A stretch of DNA of 44,006 nucleotides from Tannerellaceae bacterium (lineage in GTDB: Bacteria; Bacteroidota; Bacteroidia; Bacteroidales; Tannerellaceae), in the NCBI GenBank assembly GCA_021203545.1, contig JAJQAZ010000032.1, forward strand, positions 1 through 44,006, given 5' to 3'. Numbering within the stretch: position 1 is the stretch's first letter; every line of letters begins with the position of its first letter. Position numbers and translations under genes: made by a program. Under the pieces are notes generated by a model. The model saw nothing but the letters and a program-made list of their open reading frames with translations, was not told the DNA's origin and did not search any database. This document shows positions 26,331 through 37,088 of the stretch, one piece after another.

Positions 26331-28262
26331 TTAATAAATGGGGTTCTGAATCAATTTCGGATTTCTGTTCAGTTCGCCTGCGGGAATACTTTCATAGAAA
26401 CTACGTACTTCAAAATTGAACGTCTTATTCTCTATATTATATTCTTTGATGAAAATATACTTGTTCTCATCAAGTACCAGATAAGGAAACAATCCCAGGG
26501 GCCTGTATTGGTTCAGCACTTTGTCTGCAATGCGCCAGCGACGGATATCCCACCAATAATGGTTCTCGAACACCAATTCGCGATACCGCTCGTCCCGGAT
26601 AAACTGTAAATTTTCGTCGATGTTTTGTCCGTTGATAGTCTGTACCACTGCCGCGCCTGCGGTTAATGTATAAGGGGTTGCCCCTGCACGATCCCGGATA
26701 CGTGAAATCTGTGTCTGGGCATCGCTCAGGTACGTTGCGGAATTACCCGCTGTAGGATCCAGGCTAAGTTCATACGCCGCTTCGGCCCGGTTCAGCAAAA
26801 CTTCGGCATAGCGAATCACTTTCCACGGCTGCTCGCTGTTATAGAGGCGCGCATCTTCAACAGCCATTTCATAGTTTACATATTTACGTACAAAGAACCC
26901 GGTAATCGTATTGTTCTCAATATCACGGTTCCATGCGCCGTGCGAACCGGCAATAGTCATATCATTATAAACATCGTAACGTCCTGCTGCTATGATGCGG
27001 TTATCGCCATTGTTTACAGGAGCTTCGGTAGAACCTAACTGCGCGTCGTCTGCCTGTCCGGTAAATGTTTTATAGAATCCACGACGAATATCGAAGTTTT
27101 TACCCCGCAACTCCATACCCGAAAAATAAACACTTGCCCGTAAACGGGGTTCGTAATCCTGCCATAACTCTTCACGGGTATTGAAACGCCGGGGAGTTCC
27201 GTCTGCATTCACAATGCCTAAATCATGGAACTTTTCTATGGTTTCGAGCGAAGGATACGAACCGGAACCCACATCCGAAACAAAATCGCCCTGCGGAGAC
27301 ATCAGTGCATCGTAATTATGTTTCAGGCGGTTATTGTGAGGAGATGTAATCGTATACTCTTTGATAAAAATATCCTCCGGACTATCCGGATCCAGGAACA
27401 AATCTACAAAATTCTGTTCCTTATCGGCCTGTTTCTGATAAAGGGAATAACCTCCCTGTTCGGTCTCAAAGAATAACGCGGCATTGTATGCTTCGGTAAA
27501 GAACCAGGTGGCTTCACTTGCCGGAATTCCCACATGTCCTGCTTTGGCAGCCGGATCAGGCGACGCAGTGGTATACCCGCCGTATTTGGCAATTGTACCG
27601 GCATATAGCATCGCTCTCGATAGCAAAGCTGCCGCTGCAAATTTATTGGCACGTCCGCGCTCGGTTCTTGCATACATATTATCCATGGCAAATTTCAGAT
27701 CGCTATGGATGAAACGGTATATTTCCGATTCTGTAGACCTTGCCAACTGAAGTTCTTCAGCATCCGCCGTAGGATCCTGTACATGGTCCACAATAGGAAC
27801 ACCTCCATACCGCTTGGCCAGTGCAAAATAAAAATAGGCACGGATAAAATGGGCTTCTCCCAACAGGTTCCTGTAATCATCTTCATCGTGCGCATCTTTA
27901 TACAAAGGAAAATTTTCAATCATTGTATTGATCTCGCGGATACGGTCGTACGGCTAGTAGCCGAAACCTTCGGCTTTCGCTACTCCCCAGGGCCATCCTA
28001 CCGCTTCGCCGGTTATATCCATCATATACCCTTTGGGGGCATCCCAGTAATTATCGAACCGGAAACCATTTTCCACATGGTAATTAAAATCCTCTACAGG
28101 CAATCTGTTATAAAGCCCTGCCAGGTATTTTTTTACACCAAAATCTGTTCCAAACAGTGATTGTTCATCTAATATCCCTTTGGGTTCCAGATCCATATCG
28201 TAACAGGATACGGCTCCAACTATCAGAATCAGGGATATGCATATATGTTTTAGTTTTCTCAT
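26331..28262 (-). pseudogene. SusD/RagB-family outer-membrane lipoprotein, in-frame TAG
   Basis: The surface lid of a SusCD glycan importer. The start encodes a lipoprotein signal (IVGAVSCYDMDLEP). The N-terminal half then reads KAEGFGY, TAG at 27954-27956, PYDRIREIN and continues in the same frame to 26331. The remaining sequence has the TPR-like SusD helices (HFIRAYFYFALAKRYGGVPIV, LLNRAEAAYEL) and the C-terminal RDERYRELVFENHYWWDIRRW block. So one stop codon breaks an otherwise complete 643-codon gene. CAG to TAG (Gln) is the simplest origin. It starts 14 bp after the end of the SusC gene. Read-through or suppression cannot be excluded from sequence alone. Confidence 0.9.
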
Positions 28263-28275
28263 GATTGTTGCTGTT

Positions 28276-31200
28276 TTAGAATTTTATAGAGGCACCAATA
28301 TTATAACTCCTGTTAATAGGGTATTTATAGTTATTTATCGTGTTACCCGATTTATCGTCATTCCCTTCGGTTCCTCCGGGATGCTCAGGATCCATAAATT
28401 TAAGCCCGGTAAACGTCAGCAGGTTGTATCCGCTAAAATATACACGTAAGTCTTTTACACCTACTCCTTTGAGCCATTTTTTTTGGTAACGTATAGCCCA
28501 ATTCAAGGGTTTTAAGGCGCAGGTAAGAAGCATTCTCTACAGCTTTCGAACCTTCCGCGCGGGGCGAACCTGTAATGGGATAATATCCGGCTACCCATAC
28601 GGTATTGGGGTCAAATATATCGGCTTCGGGATCGGCCGGATGCCACCTGTCCCAGAATTTGGATAAAGTTCCACCGCCTCCAAAAGGCAAGGGTTCGGCC
28701 ACCGCCTCGTTGTATTGTACATACACTTTCGCGGCTCCCTGGAAATGCATATTCAGGTCAATCCCTTTCCATGCACCGCCTAACGAAATACCATAATTAA
28801 ACACAGGCATACCATAGGTAGCTATCGGATGATCATCTTTATCGTTTATTATACCATCGCCATTCCAGTCCTGATACCAGTAATCTCCCGGTACTTTATC
28901 ACCCGCTCCGATAGAAACCGGATGATTGTAAATATCATAATAGTTTGTAAACTGGCCTCCATACGACTTACCCCACCAGATATCTTTGTAACGGTTCTGC
29001 TGGCGGTTTTTCCAGTGATCGTACGAGTTTCCGGCCTGTTCGGCCACTTTATCCCGCCATTTTGTTTTGGTGGCTGATAATTGTGCATTTACAAAATATG
29101 AAAAATCCCGTATCTTGTTGCGGTGGGTCAGTACGATTTCGTATCCGAAGGTACGGTCGCTCTCCAGGTTTTCCTGTGGTAATTCCGCTCCTACTGTATT
29201 GGGAATTAATGCGTTCTTTCTGGCAAGCAAACCATCCCGGTCGCGGCGGAAGTATTCTACTGTACCGCCTAACAAACCATTCCATAAATCGACATCCAAC
29301 CCAACGTTTATGGCTTCGGCTGTGTACCAGGTCAGATTCGGGTTCGGTATAGCCGTAGGTTTTGCCCCGGCAATCAGGTTACTTCCATACATCCAGCCTA
29401 ACTCGTTTCCGTCCAGTTCATATCCCACAATGGTAGGCGGGTAGTTACTGGCATCCCGGTCGTCGCCCATTTTACCATAGGTAGCCCTTACTTTCAGGTT
29501 GTCCATGAATGGGATATTATCTTTAATAAACGGTTCTTCACTGATTCTCCAACCTACGGAGGCAGACGGGAAGAAGCCCCAACGGCTCTCTTTCGGGAAT
29601 TTGAAACTACTGTCGTAACGGAAACTGAATTCGGCCAGGTATTTCCCTTTATAGTCGTAATTAAACTTACCTACAAATGCTTTGGATACCCGCTCACCAA
29701 TACTATACATATTCGCTTCCTGGTTTTCAGTTTCACTGGCAAACAGGTATTCGGAGTCTACAAATATCTGCCGGTAGGCATAAAAGCTATCCCACGATGT
29801 ATACTGTTCTTCAAACAGCGCCAGTGCGCTCACATTATGTACACCTCCGAATGTGCGTGTATAATTCAGTTGAAGTTGCATCAGGGTACCGTAATCCGGG
29901 AACGATTCGCGGCGGACAGAAGAAGGGTTGTTTTTCACAACCGCTTCGTAATGTTGCGTATCCGGATGATAATTGTATAGGTTATAGGCTTTCTGGTAAT
30001 CGGTTTTATCCTGATGCTTATAGTCGTAACTATACATAGCCCTCGCTGTTAACCCTTCTACTCCCGGAATATCATACATCAGGGCAACCTGTCCGTTAAA
30101 CACTTTTCCCATTGTTTTACGGTAACCCGTATAATCCGAGTTTGTAATAGCCACCGGGTTTCCTTCTGTTACTTCATAATTATTGAGGTAATCCGGATTA
30201 TTATTGGCATATATTTCTGAAGTAGGCCGCTGAACCCAGGCTGCTTTATAAATAGCCCAGATATCGGTACGGGGTTCGTTCATCTCGTCCGCATAGCCAC
30301 CAAGCGAAATCTGTGCTTTTAGCCGGCTGGTAATCTGCGCATCAATGTTAGCCCGGAAGTTCCAGCGGTCATAATCCATCGAATTACTTCTCAACGAACT
30401 TTCCTGTTTCATGTAACCCAGGTTAAAGAAATAACTCATCTTCTCGGTCCCTCCGTTTACAGTCAGGTTGTGCTGTTGTTGTGGAGCCGATTTACGGAAA
30501 ACAGCCTCCTGCCAGTCAGTAGTCTGCAACGTCCCGTTCCGGTAAGGATCCATATGCTGGTCTGTATACAAAGCCGGCATTTTACTGAAAAAGTTCGTAT
30601 CGAAACCTCTCCAGTTCTGCTCGTTCCTTAATGCCATATATTGCAAAGCATCCACATTATCCGGAGTATGCAGGAATTGCTGCCAACCGAAATTGGTGGA
30701 GAACGTAATTTCCAGGCCCGATTTATTTACCCCCCCCTTTAGTCGTTATCAATATAACTCCATTGGCCGACCGTAACCCGTAAATAGCCGCCGAACCGTC
30801 TTTCAGAACAGAAATACTTTCAATCTCGTTGGCATCCATGCGCGAAAAATAATCTTTATCGCGCGGAATACCGTCCACAACGATCAGCGGTTCGCCCATA
30901 CCACGGATATCAATATCGGATTCAAAACCACCGGGACGGCTACTTTTCTGTGAAATACGTACTCCCGGAACTTTACCGGTAAGCATATTAATCACGTTCT
31001 CGTTTTTAGTAATAGCCAGATCTTCACTCTTAATATAGGATACAGCTCCCGTTAAAGTGGCTTTCTTTTGTGTTCCGTACCCAACCACAACCACATCATC
31101 CAGCAATAAATTGTCTTCATTCAGAACAATGTGCAGGGTAGTTGACGAAGCTGCTATTTCGGCCTCATTAAATCCGATATAAGTTACCGTCAACTTTTCG

Positions 31201-31436
31201 TTAGGTGCAGCTTCCAGCCGGAAGTTACCCTCCATGTCTGTAATAGTACCCCGTGTGGTACTACCACTTATTTTCACATTGGCGCCGATAACAGGTTCGC
31301 CTGCCGTATCCACGACTTTACCGGTAACCACTCTGTTCTGGGCATATGCCGGAAGGCATATCAATAGCGTCAGAAAGGTTGCTACCCAAGCTCTTATAGA
31401 ACTCATACACTTCATTTGAAACTTGTGTTTTTCCAT
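28276..31436 (-). pseudogene. SusC/RagA-family TonB-dependent transporter, two frameshifts
   Basis: An outer-membrane glycan transporter. The signal peptide (ICLPAYAQ) is followed by a carboxypeptidase-like domain (VTGKVVDTAGEPVIGANV), a DNLLLDDVVVVGYGTQKKATLTG TonB-box/plug start and the plug motif MDANEIESISVLKDGSAAIYG. At ITTKGG a G8 tract (plus 30730-30737) stops the frame; G7 gives GGVNKSGLEITF and joins the barrel. The barrel then runs open until YTLPKK, where an A8 tract (plus 28477-28484) breaks it again. A7 restores WLKGVGVKDLRVYFSGYNLLTF and the normal end ASIKF at 28276. With both corrected it is full length (~1,050 residues). Both lesions are single-base additions in 8-mers, so a mutator, slippage or sequencing explanation must be weighed. 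Confidence 0.9.
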
Positions 31437-31475
31437 CTACATACGTTATTTATTTATTAAATTAAAAGTTCAGGG

Positions 31476-31483
31476 CAAACATA
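31476..31483 (-). promoter_or_regulatory. Bacteroidetes -7 box for the SusC-led operon
   Basis: TATGTTTG on the - strand fits TAnnTTTG and lies ~40 bp upstream of the SusC ATG. The remaining ~290 bp between this operon and the regulator (31437-31728) is AT-rich and holds the divergent regulator promoter. No coding sequence is seen there. Confidence 0.6.
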
Positions 31484-31683
31484 CAGGCAGGGGATTAACC
31501 GGTTACTTAAAATAGCCTTAATAAAAGAATTAAAATAAAAAAAACTTCATTTTAATTCTATTTTAATTGTATTCGGATTCCCTCTCCCTTAATTTTTAGT
31601 TAAAATGCGGTTAATCGCACATAATCTATCGCAAATAACACCAAAAAATCAGGTAAATAAAATAGCTTATTTAAGATTTAATT

Positions 31684-31691
31684 TATCTTTG
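31684..31691 (+). promoter_or_regulatory. Bacteroidetes -7 box for the PUL regulator gene
   Basis: TATCTTTG matches TAnnTTTG and lies 37 bp before the ATG at 31729. It is divergent from the SusC promoter about 200 bp away, as expected of a regulator next to its target operon. Confidence 0.6.
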
Positions 31692-31728
31692 TGTATTAAC
31701 AGTTGGTCTACAATTAACCTTATAGATA

Positions 31729-34260
31729 ATGAAATTACTGATAACCCACATTTTATCACTCTGCTTTCTATGTGCATCAGCCACAGATTCCGGTTATGGC
31801 TTATTCATAAAATCGTACCCATGCAAAACGTCCGAAATGTCCGCGTTGGTTCTGGAAGAAGGCAAAGCGCTGCCTATGCATCAGGATCTGACCGTTTGTT
31901 TTGACCTGTTTGTACGGAATGATAACGTGTTTGGTAACATCTTCCGGATCATTACGGATAAGGACGAGAATATAGATCTTTTATTTACAGTAGACGATGA
32001 CGACAAACGGTTTCCCATTCTGGTCATTAACGAGGCGGTATATCCTTTGCTGGAAGAAGTTGTCCGGGAAAAGTGGGATTCCATCTCAGTAACTCTTTCT
32101 CCTAAAAGGAATGTAGTGGAAATTACCTATAGCGATGTCGCACAATCTTTTCCCTATCCGTTTAAAGGTTCCCGCCAGGCACGGGTTTGTTTTGGATTGT
32201 GCCCTTTCGAAAATTTTGATATTCTGGATATTGCATCGGTAAATCTGAAAAACATTCGTGTCTATACAAATAATAAACTATACCGCTTCTGGAAACTGGA
32301 ACGGCACGACCAGGATATATGTTACGACGAAATCAGGCAGGTACCGGCTATTGCTACCAACCCTTCCTGGATAATAGATGAATACATTTCATGGAACCGG
32401 ATATATGAACAACATTTCGACGTTTCTCCTTCGATTGCTTTTGATTCTCTTTCCGGCAATTTTTATATGGTCAACAACTCTGCGGAAATACATGTGTTCA
32501 ATGTGCATACCCAAAGGTCTTCAATGATCGGGGTACAGGGTGGAGAATATGCGGTAAGTTCGCCCAACTAATTGATCTATCTGCCTGAAAGCCGTTCCCT
32601 GTTATCCTACAATTTAAGTGAAAACCTTTATTCTGTTTTTTCCTTCCGGGACTGTAAATGGAGTAACAATAAACTACCGGAAAAGGAGCAGGCCTACTGG
32701 AATAATAGTGTTAACTATAACCCTTCCGAACAACTGTTGGTATCGTTCGGCGGGTATGGGTTTTACAGGTATAACAACGAACTGGTCAAAACATATCCCT
32801 TCTCCGGCAAACCGGAGGAGAAAACAATCCTTACTGAAATCTCTCCCCGGTATGGTACAGCTACCACGCTGGTAGATAATACCCTCTATATTTTTGGAGG
32901 CAGAGGCAACAAAGCCGGCAGGCAGGAATTATTTCCCAAAAACTTTTTCGATTTCTATTCGGTAGATATGCAGACAAACCAGGTAACCAAATTGTGGGAA
33001 GCTACCGACAACGGTGGCCCTGAATTTATATCGGGCGAAAACCTTATCTATGATCCGGTCCGGGATTGTTTCTATCTGTTCAGTTTCCAGGGAGGAGGTA
33101 CTTTACTAAAAATCACTTCCGCAAAGCCCGGCTTTGTCCCGGTTTCTCTTCCTATAAATGAAAATGTAGAAGCACAATTCCTGTATGCCAATTTGCATTA
33201 CTCATCCGGGCAGAATAAATTGTTCCTGGTTATGAATCGTACCCATGTAAATAATGAAGCCATAATTACCATTTATTCTCTCAATTATCCGCCCATTCCG
33301 GTAGCAGAACTCTCGCAGGCCAGGCCGGAGCAACGGGCAACTGGTAGTTTATTTATAAAATTAATGGTGCTTACACTACTCTTTGTACTGCTAACCTTAT
33401 GGGTAGCCTATAGGTATAAAACACGTTCGAAACAACCCAAAGCTGTAGCCCCCAACCTGAAAAAAGAACCCCTACCGGTTAATGAACCCGGCGAAAAAGA
33501 ATCCCTCTTTATTATAACTTCACACGTAGCAGTATCTGCCTGTTGGGTGGTTTCCGTGTAATGGACAAAACCGGGAAAGATATAACCGTCCAGTTTACTC
33601 CTACACTCAAAACCTTGCTGGTTCTTCTGTTAGTATATACGGAAGAGAACCCGCAGGGAATTTCCGGGAAAAAGATGCTTGGGTTATTATGGAGCAGTAA
33701 AGAAGAAAATTCGGCCCGTAACAACCGGAATGTGTACCTGAGCAAACTCAGAACACTGTTAGAGAATGTAGGAGACATAGATATTGTATCCGAAAATGGT
33801 TTCTGGCGCATCGTTTTTAGCCAGGAGGTTACATGTGACTACCGGGAAGCCATGAACATGTTTCGGATAGTAAAAGATATAGTGAACCAAACAGACGAAA
33901 ACTTCAATAAACTCATAGAATTATTATACCGGGGGGGTATTGTTGCCTCATATGGAAGTAGACTGGCTGGACCGTTTCAAAAGCGATTTCTCCAACATAA
34001 CCATTGATCTATTAAGCTCCCGCCTGAATGATAGCTCCCCTATATCGAACAGCCTGAAGCTGAAAATAGCCGACACCCTTTTCCTGCACGATTTCATTCA
34101 CGAAGAGGCTCTCCATACCAAATGTAAAGTACTAAGCGAAACCGGAAAAATGGGGCTGGCCAAGTCTTTTTATGATAACTTCTGCAAAGAATACCGTAAC
34201 CTGTTGGGAACCGATTACGAATACTCACTCATGCAGGTTATCCAGGGCGAGAATCTTTAA
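31729..34260 (+). pseudogene. Kelch/transmembrane/winged-helix PUL regulator, three lesions
   Basis: One broken gene. It encodes a signal peptide, a LamG-like region (residues ~25-200) and kelch-like repeats (LSYNL...LLVSFGGYGFYRYN, TLYIFGGRGN). A single membrane helix (LMVLTLLFVLLTLWVAY, ~33355-33410) follows. The cytoplasmic end is an OmpR/SARP-type winged helix (LLGGFRVMDKTGKDIT, NNRNVYLSKLRTLLENVG) and a BTAD-like helical tail. Lesions: in-frame TAA at 32569-32571 (CAA to TAA likely); net loss of one base near 33490-33530 before SSICLLGGF; and G7 at 33931-33937 where G6 gives YRGVLLPHMEVDWLDRF. It diverges from SusC, so it probably sensed the glycan in the periplasm and activated the PUL directly. 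Its 3' end overlaps the convergent SWIM gene by 23 bp. Confidence 0.8.
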
Positions 34261-36007
34261 CAGATATCAGTTTCATTACATCATTTAATTCTTCTATCAT
34301 CGCTTTCCGGCGGGGATAAAGCTTTTTCAGTTGCTCTATTAATTGTAACGCCTGTTCTTTTGCGCCCAGTTTGATGATCCGTTTTATATATTGGCACATT
34401 TGCTGGTAATGGCTCCGGTCCGAAGTCCTCTCCAGATCGGCCAGTATACACTCCCTGTACAGATCAGCCAGGTCAGCCGGATATATGTTTGCCATATATT
34501 TTTCAGCATATTCAATCCTGTAAAACGAAGGCCAGTTATAAACCAGTTCCAGAAAATCTTTCCAGCGTGATTCCCGGATATAAATATCTGCAAGAAGATC
34601 ATAATCACTCCGGTGTTTTTCTTTTACTTCGTTAATTAAATCCTCCACATATGCAGTCCATTCCCCGGCAGGAATCAGTTGTTTTAATAATTGATAGTAA
34701 TCGGGCTCCTTGTGCCATCTTCCGGCATGCAGGTATAAATAACGAGCCAGCCGCAACGTATTCTCTTTATCATCTAATTTCTGGTAAATATCGAGTTGGT
34801 AACGTCGCCAGCTATCCACCAATCCCGGCGCCTCTTTTTCATCCCTTTCCACCCCCTCTTCCGCCAAACAGAGCGCCTTTTCATAATCCGTGGCCTCTAT
34901 CGCTTTCTCTATTAGTTTCTTCCGGAAGTCCCGGTTTTCCACTTTACATTCCATATAATGCAAAGCGGCATCTTCACCGTCGGCTAAGGTTATAAAATTT
35001 ACAAAAACCTCTTCGAGTGACTCTTTTATATAGGTTGATACTTCAGGAGAAGCTATCATTTTATTGAATGCTTTACGGAGTTGCTCTTTCTCCTCTTTGG
35101 TTTCCATCAGTGAGATAGCCGTATAAATCCGGGTATAATTCCAGTCGAACCCCTGAAACTTTTCCGGTTTTAAAACCTGTACCGCATATTTAAAAAGTTC
35201 TTTACGTAATTCCTCATTCAACTCTTTTTCTGCCAGATCCGTTAACAACTCACTTCCAAAAGTAAGAAAACCACCGATGATACCTGAACTATCATCTACG
35301 TAATATAACTTTTCACTGATTTCTTCCTCTATGGCCATTATGATATAGAAAACATGCTGATAATTTCCTTTTTCCAACTCTTTTATCGCATTTTCCTCTA
35401 TCACATTTAATGCTGCCAAAAATTCATTGGTACGTGAATAGGGTATATATCCCTGATCACTGATAAAGGAATCAAAAACAGCAGCTATCTGACGGGTATA
35501 AAATTCTTTGGAAACAGAAAGTACCCGCGAAGCATAACGCGCAATAAGAGTATTCAGGAACCGGTCATCTATCTCACTTTGTTCACGGATGATCGATCGC
35601 AATTCATTTGTATTTAATTTCTGCAGTATATGATCAAGCAGTTCACTATCCGGTTCATTCACCGGTATCCCATCGCCGTCATCATAAAGTTCATCGTCCT
35701 CATCCTCCCAAAGATCTTCCTCTTCCAACTCTTCCTGCAAATAATAAAGAACGGCCACCACATGCTTGCAAACAGGACCCTGGTCGTAAGGACAATCGCA
35801 ATTAAAACCAGTTACATCATCCCCATCCAGTTCAATATACACTGTATACGTTTCATTCCCTTTTACCCGTGCCTGATAACAACCATCCTCCAGCTCCTTT
35901 ACTTTCTTAACACGTCCGTTTACAAAATATTCCGCACCTCTGCCGACAATAACATCGTCAACAACTTCGTCAAAATCATATAAATCAAATTCCATCATAC
36001 CCTCCAT
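34238..36007 (-). CDS. SWIM zinc-finger protein with helical-repeat tail
   Basis: A 589-residue, very acidic, soluble protein. The N-terminal ~90 residues include the SWIM motif CDCPYDQGPVCKH (CxC...CxH, residues ~70-82), a zinc-binding fold linked to DNA or protein contacts. The remaining ~450 residues are helical and rich in Leu/Glu/Tyr with TPR-like periodicity (KALCLAEEGVERDEKEAPGL, KDFLELVYNWPSFYRIEYAEKYM). An Asp/Glu-rich linker lies at ~95-118. The role is unknown; in other bacteria SWIM proteins of this shape often sit beside MoxR/SNF2 genes, but none is present here. The ATG at 36007 is kept, but the internal ATG codons at residues 4 and 5 are equally plausible starts. The frame is intact. 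Confidence 0.85.
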   Translation of the reverse strand: MEGMMEFDLYDFDEVVDDVIVGRGAEYFVNGRVKKVKELEDGCYQARVKGNETYTVYIELDGDDVTGFNCDCPYDQGPVCKHVVAVLYYLQEELEEEDLWEDEDDELYDDGDGIPVNEPDSELLDHILQKLNTNELRSIIREQSEIDDRFLNTLIARYASRVLSVSKEFYTRQIAAVFDSFISDQGYIPYSRTNEFLAALNVIEENAIKELEKGNYQHVFYIIMAIEEEISEKLYYVDDSSGIIGGFLTFGSELLTDLAEKELNEELRKELFKYAVQVLKPEKFQGFDWNYTRIYTAISLMETKEEKEQLRKAFNKMIASPEVSTYIKESLEEVFVNFITLADGEDAALHYMECKVENRDFRKKLIEKAIEATDYEKALCLAEEGVERDEKEAPGLVDSWRRYQLDIYQKLDDKENTLRLARYLYLHAGRWHKEPDYYQLLKQLIPAGEWTAYVEDLINEVKEKHRSDYDLLADIYIRESRWKDFLELVYNWPSFYRIEYAEKYMANIYPADLADLYRECILADLERTSDRSHYQQMCQYIKRIIKLGAKEQALQLIEQLKKLYPRRKAMIEELNDVMKLISVKDSRPG

Positions 36008-36101
36008 TGATCAAAGTATCAGACACTAAAGATACAGATTCTTTTGGTAATCCCTGAAAGGACAGTACTAAATTATAAAATCGAAAAAGTTACAGTTTAT
36101 A

Positions 36102-36240
36102 AGCCCGAAGGGCTTCAATGTGCATAACCGCGGGTGCAAGCCTTTGCAGCATAGCCGTCAGGTTAAAGCTAAGATTTCAACCTAAAGATTATGTGTAAAG
36201 GGCTGAAAGCCTGATCGATTATAGCCCAGGGTTTCAACCC
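36102..36240. repeat. Hairpin-rich intergenic repeat, two related units
   Basis: Unit 1 starts with AGCCC-GAA-GGGCT (36102-36114) and contains TGCAA-GCCT-TTGCA with AGCATAG after it, a linker also seen in the 25286-25559 element. Unit 2 starts with GGCT-GAA-AGCC (36201-36211) and ends with GGGTT-TC-AACCC (36229-36240). There is no coding potential. It is part of the gene-free 36008-36757 region. Confidence 0.65.
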
Positions 36241-36271
36241 AATGCCATCAACTTAAGGATTTTTTCTTGTT

Positions 36272-36423
36272 GGTCGAAGGGGATTTGCAATCCCCGCCTG
36301 TGGAGTATAAGGATTTGTAATCCGCTTAAAGATTCCTAATCCCATTCATACATTGTACGTGTTAATAAGGAGGATTATAAATCCTAAGAACTATTTGTCG
36401 GGGATTCCAAATCCCCTCCGTCC
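36272..36423. repeat. 152 bp mirror-symmetric element of four hairpins
   Basis: The 27 bp ends (36272-36298 and 36397-36423) are inverted copies with 4 mismatches. The hairpins are GGGGATT-TGC-AATCCCC (36279-36295), GGATT-TGT-AATCC (36311-36323), AGGATT-ATA-AATCCT (36371-36385) and GGGGATT-CCA-AATCCCC (36400-36416). The layout is the same as at 22791-22899: two hairpins, then two in mirror order. No ORF is present. Confidence 0.8.
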
Positions 36424-36515
36424 AAAAAAGAAGGAACTTTAAAAATCATCACCAAAATGTTTTGTAATCTACACCTAAACATTTAAATATGAATAGGAAA
36501 CTTTTTTCGTTTTAC

Positions 36516-36588
36516 AATTATGAAACGAACCGATAATAATTATAAAACCGAACCGATTATAATTATAGTTGATTCGTTTTATAATTAT
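36516..36588. repeat. Four AATTAT palindromic repeats at 22-23 bp period
   Basis: AATTAT cores, mostly within ATAATTATA, start at 36516, 36538, 36561 and 36583, so they are 22, 23 and 22 bp apart. Spacers resemble each other (AAACGAACCGAT, AAACCGAACCGATT, GTTGATTCGTTTT, GAACCAATCAG). The flanking 36424-36515 and 36589-36739 show no gene. The period matches the GGGTGCACCC array at 20377-20432. Confidence 0.65.
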
Positions 36589-36739
36589 AGAACCAATCAG
36601 TTTTCACAAAAAGCATCAGGAATTCAGTCCTTCTTTTTTCAGCAGTAAAGTGTAAAACAAGATCAGTGCTGATTAAGCAATATATTACAAGAAAAAGTGC
36701 TCAAAACAAGAGCAAGAGATAATTATGCACGGAGAATAG

Positions 36740-36761
36740 GGCACAGATTTAAATCTGCGCC
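36740..36761. repeat. Solo 22 bp palindrome beside the hsdR fragment
   Basis: GGCACAGATTT (36740-36750) faces AAATCTGCGCC (36751-36761) with one mismatch. It overlaps or abuts the left edge of the hsdR-like fragment, so it may mark the break or a repeat insertion there. Confidence 0.55.
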
Positions 36762-37024
36762 AGCATTCGCGCGATGCGTTGGAGAGTTTTATCGGCGATT
36801 ACAACGAGATGTTTGGCGGCAATTATACCACCCGCGACACGGTTTCGTTTTACAATTATTACAACAATGTGGCTAAACGGGTGAAGAACCGGGAGATTGA
36901 TATCCTGTTGGTGGTGAATATGTTCCTGACCTACCGCCCCACCCTGAAAGAACGCAAACCCGTAGCCGAACGTATCCTGGGTAAGATACAGGATTTTATC
37001 AATACGTTTATTGAGGGGCTTTGA
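36758..37024 (+). pseudogene. Fragment of a type I restriction subunit (hsdR)
   Basis: An 80-90 codon frame reads ALESFIGDYNEMFGGNYTT, then FYNYYNNVAKRVKNREIDIL and LLVVNMFLT. This closely resembles the helicase region of HsdR (DYNxxFGTNF, KRVKxxxIDILIVVNMFLTGFDS). After VVNMFLT the family GFDS motif is absent and an unrelated-looking tail (YRPTLKERKPVAERILGKI...) leads to the stop, which suggests an internal deletion joining it to the end of the same or another gene. There is no start codon with a plausible N-terminus, no hsdM/hsdS nearby, and a TAG lies just upstream. Almost certainly non-functional. Confidence 0.7.
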
Positions 37025-37033
37025 TAAAGCAAA

Positions 37034-37064
37034 GCGAGGGTATCTGCCAGGCAGATACCCTCGC
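37034..37064 (-). terminator. Terminator of the fimbrial operon
   Basis: A 14 bp perfect stem (37034-37047 with 37051-37064) with a 3-base loop. On the - strand it lies 25 bp after the stop of the 1,037-residue gene and is followed by TTTGCTTTAT, so it most likely ends the fimbrial transcript. Confidence 0.75.
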
Positions 37065-37088
37065 CGGGAGAAGTAATGAAATTACGTG

